Positions 12,301 through 23,800 of a stretch of DNA of 64,000 bases are shown here, one piece after another. How positions within the stretch are numbered: the first letter of the stretch is position 1; each line of letters starts with the position of its first letter. The notes below the pieces were generated by a model. That model saw only the letters and a program-made list of their open reading frames with translations, did not search any database and was not told where the DNA came from. Source of the DNA: Gibbula magus (Eukaryota; Mollusca; Gastropoda; Trochida; Trochidae); NCBI GenBank assembly GCA_936450465.1, contig OW388296.1:50047750-50111749 (forward strand), in the 5' to 3' direction. The position numbers and the translations under genes were made by a program.

Positions 12301-13670
12301 AGTATATTTACTCATAAGTATAAATACTCCTGGAGTATGTGTGGTCATGTGACAGATTAGACAGATTTTCCTTTATTTCTTACAAGATGTTGAACACAGT
12401 AAAAGGGTTCAGAGACCAACAGTCTATCAATTGCAAAGTCTATAACGACGTGCATGTGCAGATGCTTACTCTCGTCTATCTTCGTCCTGCAGGTTTGTCT
12501 TGTCATTGCTGGTTGTGACGATAGTTAATGTGTATTTAAACGTCTCGTAAATACACACAATATTGCCATTTTATCTGTTAAATGGTATTTTACTGTGATT
12601 TACCAGCAACCTATGGCACATATATTATTATATGCTTCAAGAAAAATATCTCATTGGTAAAAACAGCTATTTCATGATCACTATTGTTTACTTTGTGAGA
12701 ATCGACCACAATGCTTTGCTTTGCTTAAAAATAAAAGACTCGTATTTAGACTGGAAACACCTTTACCAATTAATTAATTTACTAATTATTCTTCAATGAT
12801 ATATTTTGGGACTTTTCCTGCATTTTTATCAACATAATCGATGGTTCTTTAAGACATCACGAGATATCGCTAAGGGTAGTTAAATCAATACCAAATTAAG
12901 TGACACAAAGAACATAAAATGTCTCTCTAGTCACGCAAATGTTCTCCCAAATAGTGTCATAAAAAGACATGTTCGTGGTTTGAGACCACCAATGGTGAGA
13001 TCGTTCTCATCTCTATACATCTATCTCCCACGACATAACCCATGTATGAGCAGTTTTCTCAATGACATTGTCGCTAGTGATGAACATTCTGTTATTCTGT
13101 TATATCACGATATTATGTTAACTCATGTGAGTAAATTACTTATGTAAGTAAAGTGTGTCCATGTGAAAGAGGCTATAGTCCCTGTATAACGTTAAAGGGG
13201 CAGTAGCACGTTTTTTGCAAAAAACCAATTTCAAATACATTTCATCAACTTATTTGAGCGAAAAAACGTGCTACTGCCCCTTTAACTAGATAGCCTACAT
13301 CTTGAATATTCTGCACGTATAGTCCGATAGTACGGATATCAAAGTGTCTAAGGTGTTGTCGGTACTGGGCATGCCTTCACAACGAAGTGAAAAGAGTAAA
13401 TATCAGACATCAATATCGATACTAGAGGAAAATGAGATTAGAGAAGAAAATGATGCAATCAATTATACGATGTTCAACGCTCTTCTATTTTGAGAAGGTA
13501 AACACGTATATACTAGTAGGTCAATCTATGCACATACTTGGTTTCTCTGCAGGCCATTCCTCTCGTGTAAACCTCACATCTTCGTATTCCTGTCCGGCAA
13601 GTGCAAACAGCAGACGGGATATCTCCCCAAACCCACGTGCATTGAAGTACTTGAACCTGTAGGTAGGCAT
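8542..13670 (-). CDS. GST-B: complete sigma-class glutathione S-transferase
   Basis: Joined exons 13538-13670, 10999-11091, 10389-10504, 9612-9719 and 8542-8700 total 609 bp and encode 202 residues, the usual sigma-class length. Residues 1 to about 77 form the thioredoxin-like domain with Tyr8, Trp39, Lys43, Pro52 (VMPILEIDG) and Gln63-Ser64 ([12 protein letters not shown]). The rest is the helical domain. The gene should encode a soluble glutathione-conjugating enzyme. It lies between GST-A and GST-C on the same strand with the same exon lengths and phases, so the three arose by tandem duplication. Like GST-A it has Phe14 where sigma enzymes usually have Arg. Exon 5 ([10 protein letters not shown], ending EKRPVTER) is less conserved against GST-C than the other exons. 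Start: ATG at 13668-13670. No nearby AATAAA was found downstream. Confidence 0.93.
9134..9611. repeat. Degenerate tandem array of about 47 bp, related to the exon 4 donor region of GST-B
   Basis: Units of the form ATTACCTGACCCCCACACAG, then TACCCCGACCCCGCCATCTA, recur from about 9145 to 9611 and are interrupted by a CA run. The last unit reads straight into the exon 4 end, where ATTACCTTATCTCCAACACA and GTACCCCGATCCTCCGTTAT match the repeat. On the gene strand most units repeat a CAGGTAATC-like donor motif. Confidence 0.75.
9273..9348. repeat. (CA)38 microsatellite
   Basis: An uninterrupted CA dinucleotide run of 76 bp sits inside intron 4 of GST-B. Confidence 0.99.
9612..9719 (-). CDS. GST-B exon 4
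   Basis: This 108-bp exon encodes [20 protein letters not shown] through CVGDK. The acceptor ACAG is at 9720-9723 and the donor GTAATT follows. Its 3' end resembles the repeat unit of the adjacent intron. Confidence 0.92.
10090..10155. repeat. Imperfect palindrome in intron 3 of GST-B
   Basis: ATGAAACGAGTGTCCTTCC is followed, after a short centre, by GGAAGGTCACGAGTTTCGTA, giving arms of about 27 bp. It could form a hairpin. No function is evident. Confidence 0.7.
10389..10504 (-). CDS. GST-B exon 3
   Basis: This 116-bp exon encodes [20 protein letters not shown] through TDEAKK. The acceptor is ACCAG and the donor GTCTCT, a weaker but valid GT. Phase is as in the paralogues. Confidence 0.92.
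10999..11091 (-). CDS. GST-B exon 2
   Basis: This 93-bp exon encodes [20 protein letters not shown] and [10 protein letters not shown]. It has a TTCCAG acceptor and a GTAAGA donor. Confidence 0.93.
11301..11416. repeat. Long hairpin in intron 1 of GST-B
   Basis: TCATCCTCGATAATCCAGCG at 11301-11320 pairs with the complement ending at 11416. Both arms contain GTTCCGATAAATCTAC. The left arm carries that segment twice, so the hairpin has a bulge or shifted register. Confidence 0.8.
11417..12138. other. Intron 1 of GST-B, unique AT-rich part
   Basis: No coding similarity or repeat was recognised. The short open frames on the minus strand show no family match. Confidence 0.6.
12139..13172. mobile_element. 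1.03-kb non-autonomous DNA element with CCTTTTCACATGGACACA ends
   Basis: The 18-bp terminal repeat at 12139-12156 is mirrored at 13154-13172 (CCTCTTTCACATGGACACA on the minus strand). Sequence just inside both ends is rich in AGTAAA/TTTACT motifs that also pair. No transposase reading frame exists inside. A target-site duplication is not obvious, so the class is unknown. Confidence 0.7.
13192..13285. mobile_element. TTAA-flanked MITE, internally deleted 86-bp copy
   Basis: TTAA at 13192-13195 and 13282-13285 flank 86 bp made almost only of the two terminal repeats (AGGGGCAGTAGCACGTTTTT and its complement). It matches the outer ends of the 350-bp copies elsewhere in the window. Confidence 0.92.
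13538..13670 (-). CDS. GST-B exon 1
   Basis: The 133-bp coding part encodes [20 protein letters not shown] through WPAEKP. The donor is GTATGT. It is highly similar to GST-A exon 1 at both DNA and protein level. Confidence 0.94.
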
Positions 13671-14375
13671 GCTTGATGGTAGTGTTCGTATGTCAGTTAC
13701 AAGGCAGACTAGTCACCACCGAGTCACATGTGCCTGAGCTAACCTGAATAACAGTGATCAGTATGGCAAGCCGTACAGTAAACATCGCTAACGCACTTCA
13801 CTGCTCATCCTGAAGCGGATTCAGATTGTAGATTTGTAAGCTTTGTTTTACATAAAGCGATGCCCTACTCCTTCAATAACTCACTGCTAAAAGTTGTTTT
13901 GTTAAAATAGTGATGAATATTTCTTATCCTGTATGTATATTCTATACATTGATTACGTAATACTTATCATGCTGTCCGTTTTTGTGTAGATTCTGTCGTA
14001 GTGGTCGTTTTGTTTTGGCGTTTTTTGTACTATAGGCCTGTGGCCTCTAAGTATTGAAATGATAATAATAATATAAAAAACACACAAAAAAACACTAATA
14101 ACTCCTCATGCACATAACTACTTGTACCCCTGGGAATTCACATTCAAGTTTTAAAGGTCAAGATCACGAGTTCTGAAGTTGTCATATTAAGGTATCACCG
14201 TGGTATCTTAAGTTGTAAGCGCCCTTAATATGGGTGAAATAGCGACCTCAGCACGAGGCGTTCGCTGTGATATCACCAATCCAAGCAGGACAAGGGATAA
14301 TTGCTTGGGTGGATAGCAACTGTTCGATAGGCTGACTTTAGGTCGTCCTTAGATGGAAAACTGTCTGCATGGGCC
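13671..14375. other. Region upstream of GST-B, no gene seen
   Basis: This is the 5' flank of GST-B. No promoter motif stands out and no coding signal was recognised. Confidence 0.55.
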
Positions 14376-14440
14376 GTGTTCAAGAGAGGTTTCAAAGTAA
14401 TCGCTCAATTAGCGATTACTTTTAAACCTCCCATGAACGC
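14376..14440. repeat. 65-bp hairpin with GTGTTCAAGA end
   Basis: GTGTTCAAGAGAGGTTTCAA pairs with the complement of TTTTAAACCTCCCATGAACG. The inner parts AGTAATCGCT and AGCGATTACT are exact complements. The outer end matches the element at 3180-3280. Confidence 0.75.
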
Positions 14441-14940
14441 GATTGCTCAATGTAGCGATACGTAGCAAGGCGAGCGAACTTGAGGTTTTGCACCGTATCG
14501 TTCAGGAGAGAATGAGCGCTACTTGAGCTACCAACATTAAAGCGTCGGCAGATTTCAGCACCCTCATCATCAAATGGGCCTCGACGACGACGTCCATTTC
14601 TCTTGAAACTCTGCTAGCCAGAAGTAGCGAGACCTTGTTCCTGCATTTGTTGTAGGCCTCGTGCAGTATTTGAGTCCGGCTCAGGCACTAACTGAAAATC
14701 TCGTACATCTTGCAGAGCCGTACCCCATCTGAAACCTTCTGCCATCTGCTTGTGCCTGTATTCCTGATCCAGTCAGTCTAAATGGCGTGTTGGCCTGGGA
14801 ACCTGACCGATCTGATAGCACTGATTTTCGGGGATGGCTTCAAAGCTTCCAGCATTTCATACATCTTAGCCCCCGCCGCGGGACGTTTAGGCCTCACATC
14901 GCACTTCTCATCATGTGACATCTCGAAAGTAAAATTAAGT
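14441..14940 (-). pseudogene. Possible degenerate coding fragment, family not recognised
   Basis: This stretch is visibly richer in GC than its surroundings. On the minus strand it reads MSHDEKCDVRPKRPAAGAKM onward, then breaks into several frames with stops. A later patch in another frame is rich in Arg (KRNGRRRRGPFDDE). The composition and the broken frames suggest a decayed transposon or host gene fragment. I could not assign a family. Confidence 0.3.
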
Positions 14941-15501
14941 AACCACTAATTTGATTTCTTCAATTTTTCATCAAACCGTCTGCGCCATGCTAGCGAGCAT
15001 GTGTGAACTACAGGAGCTAACTCTCAATGAACAGCCTCAGGACTTAAAGAAGCGTACATGCATTGCCTTCAGTCAAAATCTATTTTACATATAAAATAAC
15101 ACCTAATATTTCTTCAAAATAACACAAAGCATCTGTCGTTTATCTGATCATCTTCGGATTGTGTTCTTTTCCGCACTTATAAGCCCTCTAGAAGCACATC
15201 ACAGGAAGTACCATTTCTCTGTGTAAACACTTAACTCCCATTATTTGTGCAAAATGTATAGTGAAACATACTTGAAACGGAGACACATTACACCAGGTTA
15301 GATAACGCTTCTAGATTGATTCCGATCCGTGATGTTTTGCTGCTTAACGCCTCCTCTATAAATGCTGACAAATGATGGCGAATGTTATCTGTTATTGAAT
15401 AACTCTGAATTCTCTAAAACTCTTTCTAAACTTATTTCAAACTCCAAATCTCATATATCTCTATCTTTATCCTAAATACAAATATATATCTACATAACAG
15501 T

Positions 15502-15527
<26 letters not shown>
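15502..15527. repeat. Poly-C run (26 bases)
   Basis: This is an uninterrupted C homopolymer. Long G or C runs also occur at 42073-42088 and 57426-57454. Confidence 0.95.
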
Positions 15528-15532
<5 letters not shown>

Positions 15533-16503
15533 ATATTGAGTCGCCCTCGACGAACTAAGGACCGGAGCATTAATAAAATAACTACCCCAAGCAGTACAAA
15601 GTAACCTCAGTCCACTTCTACCAAGCTTAAAGCAGCCAAGTCCAAGCAAGGCTATAAAATTTTGGAATAGACATCCGGTTACCCAATAGTGCCTGGTAAT
15701 GCAAACACAGAACAATTCCTACTACTGAAAGAGAAAAACATGAAAACATCAATAATATATAAGTCCAACTCGAACATCACCATCAGAGTTCATATGTATA
15801 TACACCTCTGGGTGTGAGCTGCTGCTGCAAGGCACCGAATACACAAAATATTTTAAGTTCAAAGTGCCATCCCGAGTATTCCAGTTGTCCCATCAAAGTC
15901 AATGTTTGTACACAAAGCACTGCGTCAACACGGTAAGTCCACTATCCACCACATAGTTCATATAGTTCTGCACATGTGGACACATCGCAAGGCTATCTCA
16001 CTCGCATTGTTGAAGACGACCATGGTCATTCAATGTTCATATTTGCAACTACTTAAAGTTCATCGGTTGGTTAACACATCTCCGCACATGTTTGAGTCAC
16101 TAATGTTCACTGAGTTTCACCGGCATGAACGAGTCATTCTGGTAACCCGAATTTCCTAATTGGCTAATATATCTCTGTTGTAGAATTTTAAAATGCAAAT
16201 ATTCACATTGCCAAAGCGAAAACACGAAAAATATTTCTAAAACTTCATGCTTTTCACATAAACATCCATTTTGACATGAAAGTTATTTTTGTCAAAAAGG
16301 CTTCATAAGACATCCCTGGTGTAATTCATGTATATCCATTTCATTTCATCACACGTGTGCAAGAGTTCGATATTTATCACATGAGTTAATTTATGTAACA
16401 CGCATGAATAGTAACTTTTTTTTATACTTTACTGCATAAAAATTGTACCAGTGACTGGTAATAGGGTTGGACAAATGTGTCAAATACATACATGTGTCAT
16501 CAT
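15528..16503. other. Intergenic GST-B/GST-C stretch, nothing recognised
   Basis: No coding similarity, tandem repeat or strong inverted repeat was seen. Confidence 0.55.
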
Positions 16504-16605
16504 CCCGCTCCATCAGTGATTTTGTATCCGTTGACACTGCTACCATACCCTAATCTACGGAAGCCTTTAAGGGCCACGTAAAATATCTTTTTCATCTCCT
16601 GTACC

Positions 16606-16680
16606 TGGAAATTACCAGTTAGCAAATGAAAATTACCAGTTATCAAGTGGTAATTTTCATTTGCTAACTGGTTATTTCCA
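16606..16680. repeat. Near-perfect hairpin, 33-bp arms
   Basis: TGGAAATTACCAGTTAGCAA and on (16606-16638) is complementary to 16648-16680, with a 9-bp loop. Confidence 0.85.
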
Positions 16681-16985
16681 GAAACTATGTGGAAATTTCC
16701 AGATAGTTTGGATACTTTTTAAATTTGTATATGGCACTAAAAGGCTTCCGTACTAATCTCCTAAGCCCATTAACTGTCGTTTTATTGTAGGTTGGTTTAG
16801 ATTCAGATTCGTTATTACTTTTATCTTTACAGATAATCAGTAAATAACAAAGAGGTAAATTGGTAGAGGTGGATGGAGACTGAACAATGATTATAAATAG
16901 ATATGGTGGGGAGGATGCACAGAAAATCACTTATTACTAACAATCATTTCATTTCTTAAAGAGCAAGCTTTATATAAATAGTTTC

Positions 16986-17240
16986 CTAGATTACACAATT
17001 CTTTAACATTTTAACACTTAAAAGTTGAACAAGCTTAAATACAGATGGACGCCGATAATAATAAGGTTTGATGTAAGCATTCCTAAAATCATTATAACAA
17101 GGAATGAAATGGAATTCATCCTCGACATTTTCTTTACAAACAATACATTTTCGTTCATTAATGTTAATATTATAGTATCTATCGGTTTCAATTGCAAGAT
17201 TATGAGAGCTAAGTCGAAATTTTGCTCAATAATTTCTATA
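16986..17240 (-). pseudogene. LINE reverse-transcriptase C-terminal fragment
   Basis: The minus-strand frame contains FRLSSHNLAIETDRYYNI, CIVCKENVEDEFHFIPC and YNDFRNAYIK. This is the cysteine/histidine-containing tail seen after the reverse transcriptase domain in many non-LTR elements. It parallels the NLCNASTGDEFHF tail of the LINE at 54772-55872. The frame is interrupted by stops upstream and ends at TAG (16986-16988). Only the extreme 3' part of a LINE is present, with no polymerase motifs. Confidence 0.7.
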
Positions 17241-17655
17241 TAAATAAGGGATTGGTTTACAAAGATAATATTTCAATGTACAATCATCGATGATATGTCT
17301 ATAGATAGCAGATTTTAATGAATTAGTATGTACTTATTCAGCAAATGAAATGTCGTGATTTGAGAGATTTTGTTGGAGAGGAAGTTCTCTCATTGGCTGG
17401 TATCTATAGCCAAAACGACAGTTTTAGGCCTCCGGAGATGAGGGTATGGTAGGAGCGTCAGGGGATACAACTACAAATACACTGATGGAGCAGGTTTATG
17501 TATCATACAAACTCTACAACAACATTTCCCACACCCTGTGTGACTGGTATGCATTTGTAAATCAGTCATTTCACGTTCCGTTGGTGTGAAACAAATAGAT
17601 AGTCATGGTTTGAAATGTGAAACAAGAATGTTTTTTTTAGAAAGATACAAATCAC

Positions 17656-17661
17656 TTTATT
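17656..17661 (-). promoter_or_regulatory. AATAAA polyadenylation signal of GST-C
   Basis: AATAAA on the minus strand lies about 50 nt downstream of the GST-C stop codon, a normal distance for a short 3' UTR. Confidence 0.7.
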
Positions 17662-17709
17662 TAATGTTGAGTACACGTGATTATAAGTTCAGATCAATGA
17701 ATGAACACA

Positions 17710-17868
17710 TTAATGGTGCGCTGGGGGTCTTTTGGCCAACCACTGTGCAATGCGCTCGTTTGCGCGGACCTTCTCCAAGTTAGCCTTGACCAATGGGAAG
17801 CCTTGTAAGATACTATCCTCAACCCTTATGTCCAGAGTGTCAAATGCAGCTATATCAGCAAGACCCAT
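17710..17868 (-). CDS. GST-C exon 5 (terminal)
   Basis: This 159-bp exon encodes MGLADIAAFDTLDIRVEDSI through AKRPPAHH and ends with TAA at 17710-17712. The acceptor TTACAG precedes it. LADIAAFD is the conserved sigma-class helix motif. Confidence 0.93.
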   Translation of the reverse strand: MGLADIAAFDTLDIRVEDSILQGFPLVKANLEKVRANERIAQWLAKRPPAHH

Positions 17869-20800
17869 CTGTAATAAAGTGTATATTGTTACAATTTTCA
17901 TCTAACTGTTTTTCATTTATCTATATCATTCCATATGCCAGCAAGAGAATTAGTGAGCACAGCCTCATATATCCCCGCTTTCAACATTGGTAAGACCGCT
18001 TCAAAAAAGCAAAATAACATCAATGATTAGGTCTTTGTATGAACATACCACATCAGTGTTTTGAAAGCAGAGAATGTATGTCTTCATAGTGAGTATGTCT
18101 TCACAGTGAGTATGTCTTCACAGTGAGTATTTCTTAACAGTGAGTATGTCTTCACAGTGAGTATGTCTTCACAGTGAGTATTTCTTAACAGTGAGTATGT
18201 CTTCACAGTGAGTATGTCTTCACAGTGAGTATTTCTTCACAGTGAGTATGTCTTCACAGTGAGTATGTCTTCACAGTGAGTATGTCTTCACAGTGAGTAT
18301 GTCTTCATAGTGAGTATTTCTTAACAGTGAGTATGTCTTCACAGTGAGTATGTCTTCATAGTGAGTATGTCTTCATAGTGAGTATGTCTTCACAGTGAGT
18401 ATGTCTTCACAGTGAGTACGTCTTCATAGTGAGTATTTCTTAACAGTGAGTATGTCTTCACAGTGAGTATGTCTTCACAGTGAGTATTTCTTCACATTGA
18501 GTATGTCTTCATAGTGAGTATGTCTTCACAGTGAGTATGTCTTCACAGTGAGTATGTCTTCATAGTGAGAATGTCTTCATATTGAGTATTTCTTAACAGT
18601 GAGTATGTCTTAACAGTGAGTACGTCTTCATAGTGAGTATTTCTTCACAGTGAGTATGTCTTCATAGTGAGTATGTCTTCACAGTGAGTATGTCTTCACA
18701 GTGAGTATTTCTTAACAGTGAGTATGTCTTCACAGTGAGTATGTCTTCACAGTGAGTATGTCTTAACAGTGAGTATGTCTTCACAGTGAGTATGTCTTCA
18801 CAGTGAGTATGTCTTCACAATGAGTATTTCTTAACAGTGAGTATGTCTTCACAGTGAGTATGTCTTCACAGTGAGTATTTCTTAACATTGAGTATTTCTT
18901 CACAGTGAGTATTTCTTAACAGTGAGTATGTCTTCAGAGTGGTTATTTCTTAACAGTGAGTATGTCTTCACAGTGAGTATTTCTTAACAGTGAGTATGTC
19001 TTCACAGTGAGTATGTCTTCACAGTGAGTATTTCTTCACAGTGAGTATGTCTTCACAGTGAGTATTTCTTCACAGTGAGTATGTCTTCACAGTGAGTATT
19101 TCTTAACAGTGAGTATGTCTTCACAGTGAGTATGTCTTCACAGTGAGTATTTCTTAACAGTGAGTATGTCTTCACAGTGAGTATGTCTTCACAGTGAGTA
19201 TGTCTTAACAGTGAGTATGTCTTCATAGTGAGTATGTCTTCACAGTGAGTATGTCTTCACAGTGAGTATGTCTTCACAGTGAGTACGTCTTCATAGTGAG
19301 TATTTCTTAACAGTGAGTATGTCTTCACAGTGAGTATGTCTTCACAGTGAGTATTTCTTAACAGTGAGTATTTCTTCACAGTGGGTATTTCTTAACAGTG
19401 AGTATGTCTTCACAGTGAGTATTTCTTAACAGTGAGTATGTCTTCACAGTGAGTATGTATTCATAGTGAGTATGTCTTCACAATGAGTATTTCTTCACAG
19501 TGAGTATTTCTTAACAGTGAGTATGTCTTCAGAGTGGTTATTTCTTAACAGTGAGTATGTCTTCACAGTGAGTATTTCTTAACAGTGAGTATGTCTTCAC
19601 AGTGAGTATGTATTCATAGTGAGTATGTCTTCACATTGAGTATTTCTTCACAGTGAGTATTTCTTAACAGTGAGTATGTCTTCAGAGTGGTTATTTCTTA
19701 ACAGTGAGTATGTCTTCACAGTGAGTATTTCTTAACAGTGAGTATGTCTTCACAGTGAGTATGTCTTCACAGTGAGTATTTCTTCACAGTGAGTATGTCT
19801 TCACAGTGAGTATTTCTTCACAGTGAGTATGTCTTCACAGTGAGTATTTCTTAACAGTGAGTATGTCTTCACAGTGAGTATGTCTTCACAGTGAGTATTT
19901 CTTAACAGTGAGTATGTCTTCACAGTGAGTATGTCTTCACAGTGAGTATGTCTTAACAGTGAGTATGTCTTCATAGTGAGTATGTCTTCACAGTGAGTAT
20001 GTCTTCACAGTGAGTATGTCTTCACAGTGAGTACGTCTTCATAGTGAGTATTTCTTAACAGTGAGTATGTCTTCACAGTGAGTATGTCTTCACAGTGAGT
20101 ATTTCTTCACAGTGGGTATTTCTTAACAGTGAGTATGTCTTCACAGTGAGTATTTCTTAACAGTGAGTATGTCTTCACAGTGAGTATGTCTTCACAGTGA
20201 GTATGTCTTCACAATGAGTATGTCTTCATAGTGAGTATGTTGTCTTCATCTCTACATTTGCAAGAGTACTTTTGAAGAAGGCGAATAAACCAAAGGCAAG
20301 TGTAACATCAGTGATTATTTGTATCAGGTTTCAGTCGAAAGTTTTAAAAACTGAAATGTGAGTGTGTTAATTACGATAAAAATGCCAACTGTCCCAAACT
20401 CCCTTTAGTGTACCTTATCCCCGACATAGAATCCAGTGTTGTTGTTCTTCAAGATCGTCTCAAAGAAGCCAACAAATCTTGGGTAGAGTCTTTCCTTGTT
20501 GTCCTTAAGTATGGCGGCCTGTAATGACAAATCAACGTGGTAACAATTATTTTCATATTGAGGGAACTCAAGTCATTTCTTACCACGTACTTGGAACATG
20601 ACCTGGGTAACATCTGTGGGGAGAGAATGTGTTACCTTCTTCAACGAATAACATTTTTTATAACTAATAATTGATATGATATTTATGATTGATAAGCATT
20701 ACCTTTCGCTCTGATTCCTTCTCCAAATGTCCTACAACAAAGGTTCCAAATATATCCATACAAATCCCGAGCACCTGTTCAACCTCTAGGATCTCCTTGT

Positions 20801-23800
20801 CCGTCCTCCCATGGATACCTACAATCACAACACTTACTATAGTCTGGCATCCAGGTCAGAGGCAAGTCTACAGAGCTCACTTTAAAGGGGCAGTAGCACG
20901 TTTTTTTTCGCTGAAATAAGTCGTTGAAATGCATTTGAAAAATATCACCAATAGCAAAACACCTTTCACTCTTCTGAAAATCAAGTTAAAAAATGAGTGT
21001 ATACGGTTCCGTAAAGCCATGGGAATCGTTTTTGTCATTCGAAATAATAAAATGTGTTCACAATAAAATGGCCGCCATGCAATTTTTGCTTAATGCGCAA
21101 CACCGTTTTTACCACTACGGGTAATTGATGTTTGTAATAAGATGTTTTACTCTCCAAAGTAAATATAAATGACATAAAACTATCATTATAAATGGGTAAT
21201 TTGAAAAAATAAAATTTGCAAAACGTGCTACTGCCCCTTTAAACACATCTCAGAGGCTTATTTTATTTTATTTTATTTTTTTTTCAAATTTGAAAATTTA
21301 CTTAAAAAAATATTTCAAGGACTTATTAGCCAACCTTTACATTAAAGTATCTTGCTTTAAATACATAATGCAGCTGTTGTTTGATCATCACTTTCCATTA
21401 AAAATTCATAGAAAAACTAATCTCAAATATCACATTACTTATTATAAATAAAATAATAATATTGATATTCCTGGTTGAATCCAATTATTATATGATATTG
21501 CAACATACAGTTACAGCAATCATATAATTATACTCTTAAAGTTAATAAAGTAAAATATGACATACAAATATATAATTTGAAGTACATACCGAATTGTCTG
21601 GCAAGGTAGCCAGCAAGAGCCATACTCTGTCCATACGGCTTGCCATCGATTTCAAGAATTGGCAGTTTATCGAAAAGGTAATCTGAAAATAAAGACAGAC
21701 AGGTATCCTAAATTAACAAAACATTATATTATCAAATATTCCGCATGATTACATCCTGTTACATCAGGGTTTGTGCATCCGTAAATATGTAACGCCCTTA
21801 AAGGTGCTGTAGCACACCATTCTTACTGAAATAAAGTGCTCTCACAAAAAGGTAAAAAAGTGTTACCAATGGTTAAATGATACTCCCAATTCAATAAAGA
21901 GAGTTCTAAAACGAACGTTCATGGATCGGTTAAGCAATTCGAGTCAATTTGCCACCGAGCGGTTATTTATGGTGTTCATATTAAAATCGTCTTTCAATGA
22001 AATGTTGTGATTTGAAGTTGACGATCACTCATTCGGGCACTGCAAAACGTATAGCCTTTACGAGTCATTGCTGTCTTACACACACATGGTATTTGATAGT
22101 TTTGCGGATGTAGCAGGATGATATTGAAAATAAGGTATTTTATTACCCATATGGTTGAAAATAACCGAGTTAATATTTTTTATATGAGCACATGTGCACA
22201 TATCAAGTTTGCCTAGCAACGATTGTTCGTGACGTCACTGTAGCTTGCCGTCGCGACAGAAACTTGGACTCCCAGTGGATGCATTTCTTGGAGTTAATCT
22301 TGGAGAAGGACAAACCACGCACACTCAGTATGCCCAAAACCTGAGGAAGAGACTGCAATTTGCCTACAACATTGTCTCCAAGGAGTCCAAGAAAGCTGGT
22401 CACCGCCACAAGCAAAATTACGACAAGAAAGTGAGAGAATCACTTCTTCAACCAAAAGACAGAGTTCTAGTGCGCCTGGTTGGACTAACAGGAAGACAAA
22501 AACTTGCTAACAAATGGGGAAAGGAAGTTTACATCGTGGTGAAACAGCCCAACGAAGACATCCCTGTGTACACCGTGAAGCAAGAGAGTGGTAAGGGACA
22601 ATTGAGGACCCTTCATCGCAACATGCTCCTTCCACTTACATCTGTTTCCCTTCAGCCAACCCCGCCAACACAATGTCAACGAAACTACCATTGCAGCAAG
22701 AAGTCTGTTTCCCTCCGTGTGAAGGAATATAGAGCTGCAGAAGGATCCGACGACGACAGTGAAGAAGAGGTACTGCTGCTACCAAGACTCAGGAGTCAAG
22801 TCAGAGCCGCTGATTTTGTGTCAGGTGCTCAGTCAGAGTCTCACAACTCTGATCAACTCGCCGCTACCAGCTCCTCAACGTCTTCACAGCACTCTCATGG
22901 ATCAACTGGAAGTTCTCCAGCAACTGCCGTTAACGCACCGCCGGAAGTTCCAGAGCAAATTCCAGAGGCAGTTATCTCCCCTGACAGCACCTCAAGTCCG
23001 ACCTCAACGTCGTACCAAAGTTCACTTGCGCAGACAGAGGATGCTGCAGTTTCTACTGTCACTGAAGATGGTCCACCTACATCGCCTACTCGCGTGGATG
23101 CTCCACAACTGGGGAGGCCTACCCGGCTGCAGAATCGTCCTGCCTGGATGACGAATAACCAATGGATCATCAACTTCGGATCAACCATCAGACAAGATAT
23201 AGAAGAGGAAGTTTTTGTTGAACTATTGCTTTGTAAATATGTTTAAATTTCTGTGGTTCCTGTTTCTCAGTTTGGTTTGGCCTGTTCTTTCCTCAAAGAT
23301 TTAAGAATCATTAAGAATTCTACGGTTTATCATGGAGGAATATATTTCAGTTTTGATTTCTTCATTCAAAGGCATAAGAGTCTTTGAAATCACCGTGGTA
23401 TTACAGTTCATTTTCATTGTTGTTTTGTGTGCTTCAGTTCCTTCTAAGCCAAAGCTCTAAGCCAAATCACGGGCTTCTACGCCTGTGACGTATGACAATT
23501 TGAATCACATTCAATTGTCATCTGTCAGCCATCGCACGTATTGCTGACACTTTCAACAATTTCCTAATGTTGAACTTGTCCTTTACAGGTGAGCACTCAC
23601 TCTCTATTCTTTCTCTATTCATTGTGCTAAATACCTAATTATTATCAAATAAGTATCTTAAGTTAGTAATCATTATATTACTGATCGCGCATAAAGTAAG
23701 CATATCGCGTATCACTTACTAACTTAAGCACTAGCACGTATGGCAGTGTATGGAAGGATAATATGATATAACATATTTTATAACCTTTTTATCAACACCA

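Larger units (their letters stand above)
16504..17494. mobile_element. Structure with 65-bp inverted ends enclosing a LINE fragment
   Basis: CCCGCTCCATCAGTGATTTT at 16504 onward is mirrored at 17427-17494 (CTGATGGAGCAGG). The pairing extends through ACCATACCCT and GGAAGCCT. Part of the inner end (AAAGGCTTCCGTA, 16740) is repeated once more in inverted orientation. The interior carries a hairpin at 16606-16680 and a LINE reverse-transcriptase tail on the minus strand. Confidence 0.6.

Noticed and set aside
18072..20240. GTGAGTATG units as real splice donors
   Set aside because: They lie on the plus strand, opposite to the GST genes.
22895..23188. Open frames on the minus strand and in frame 3 over the pol fragment
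   Set aside because: They mirror the Ser/Thr/Pro-rich pol tail; the true frame has family motifs.
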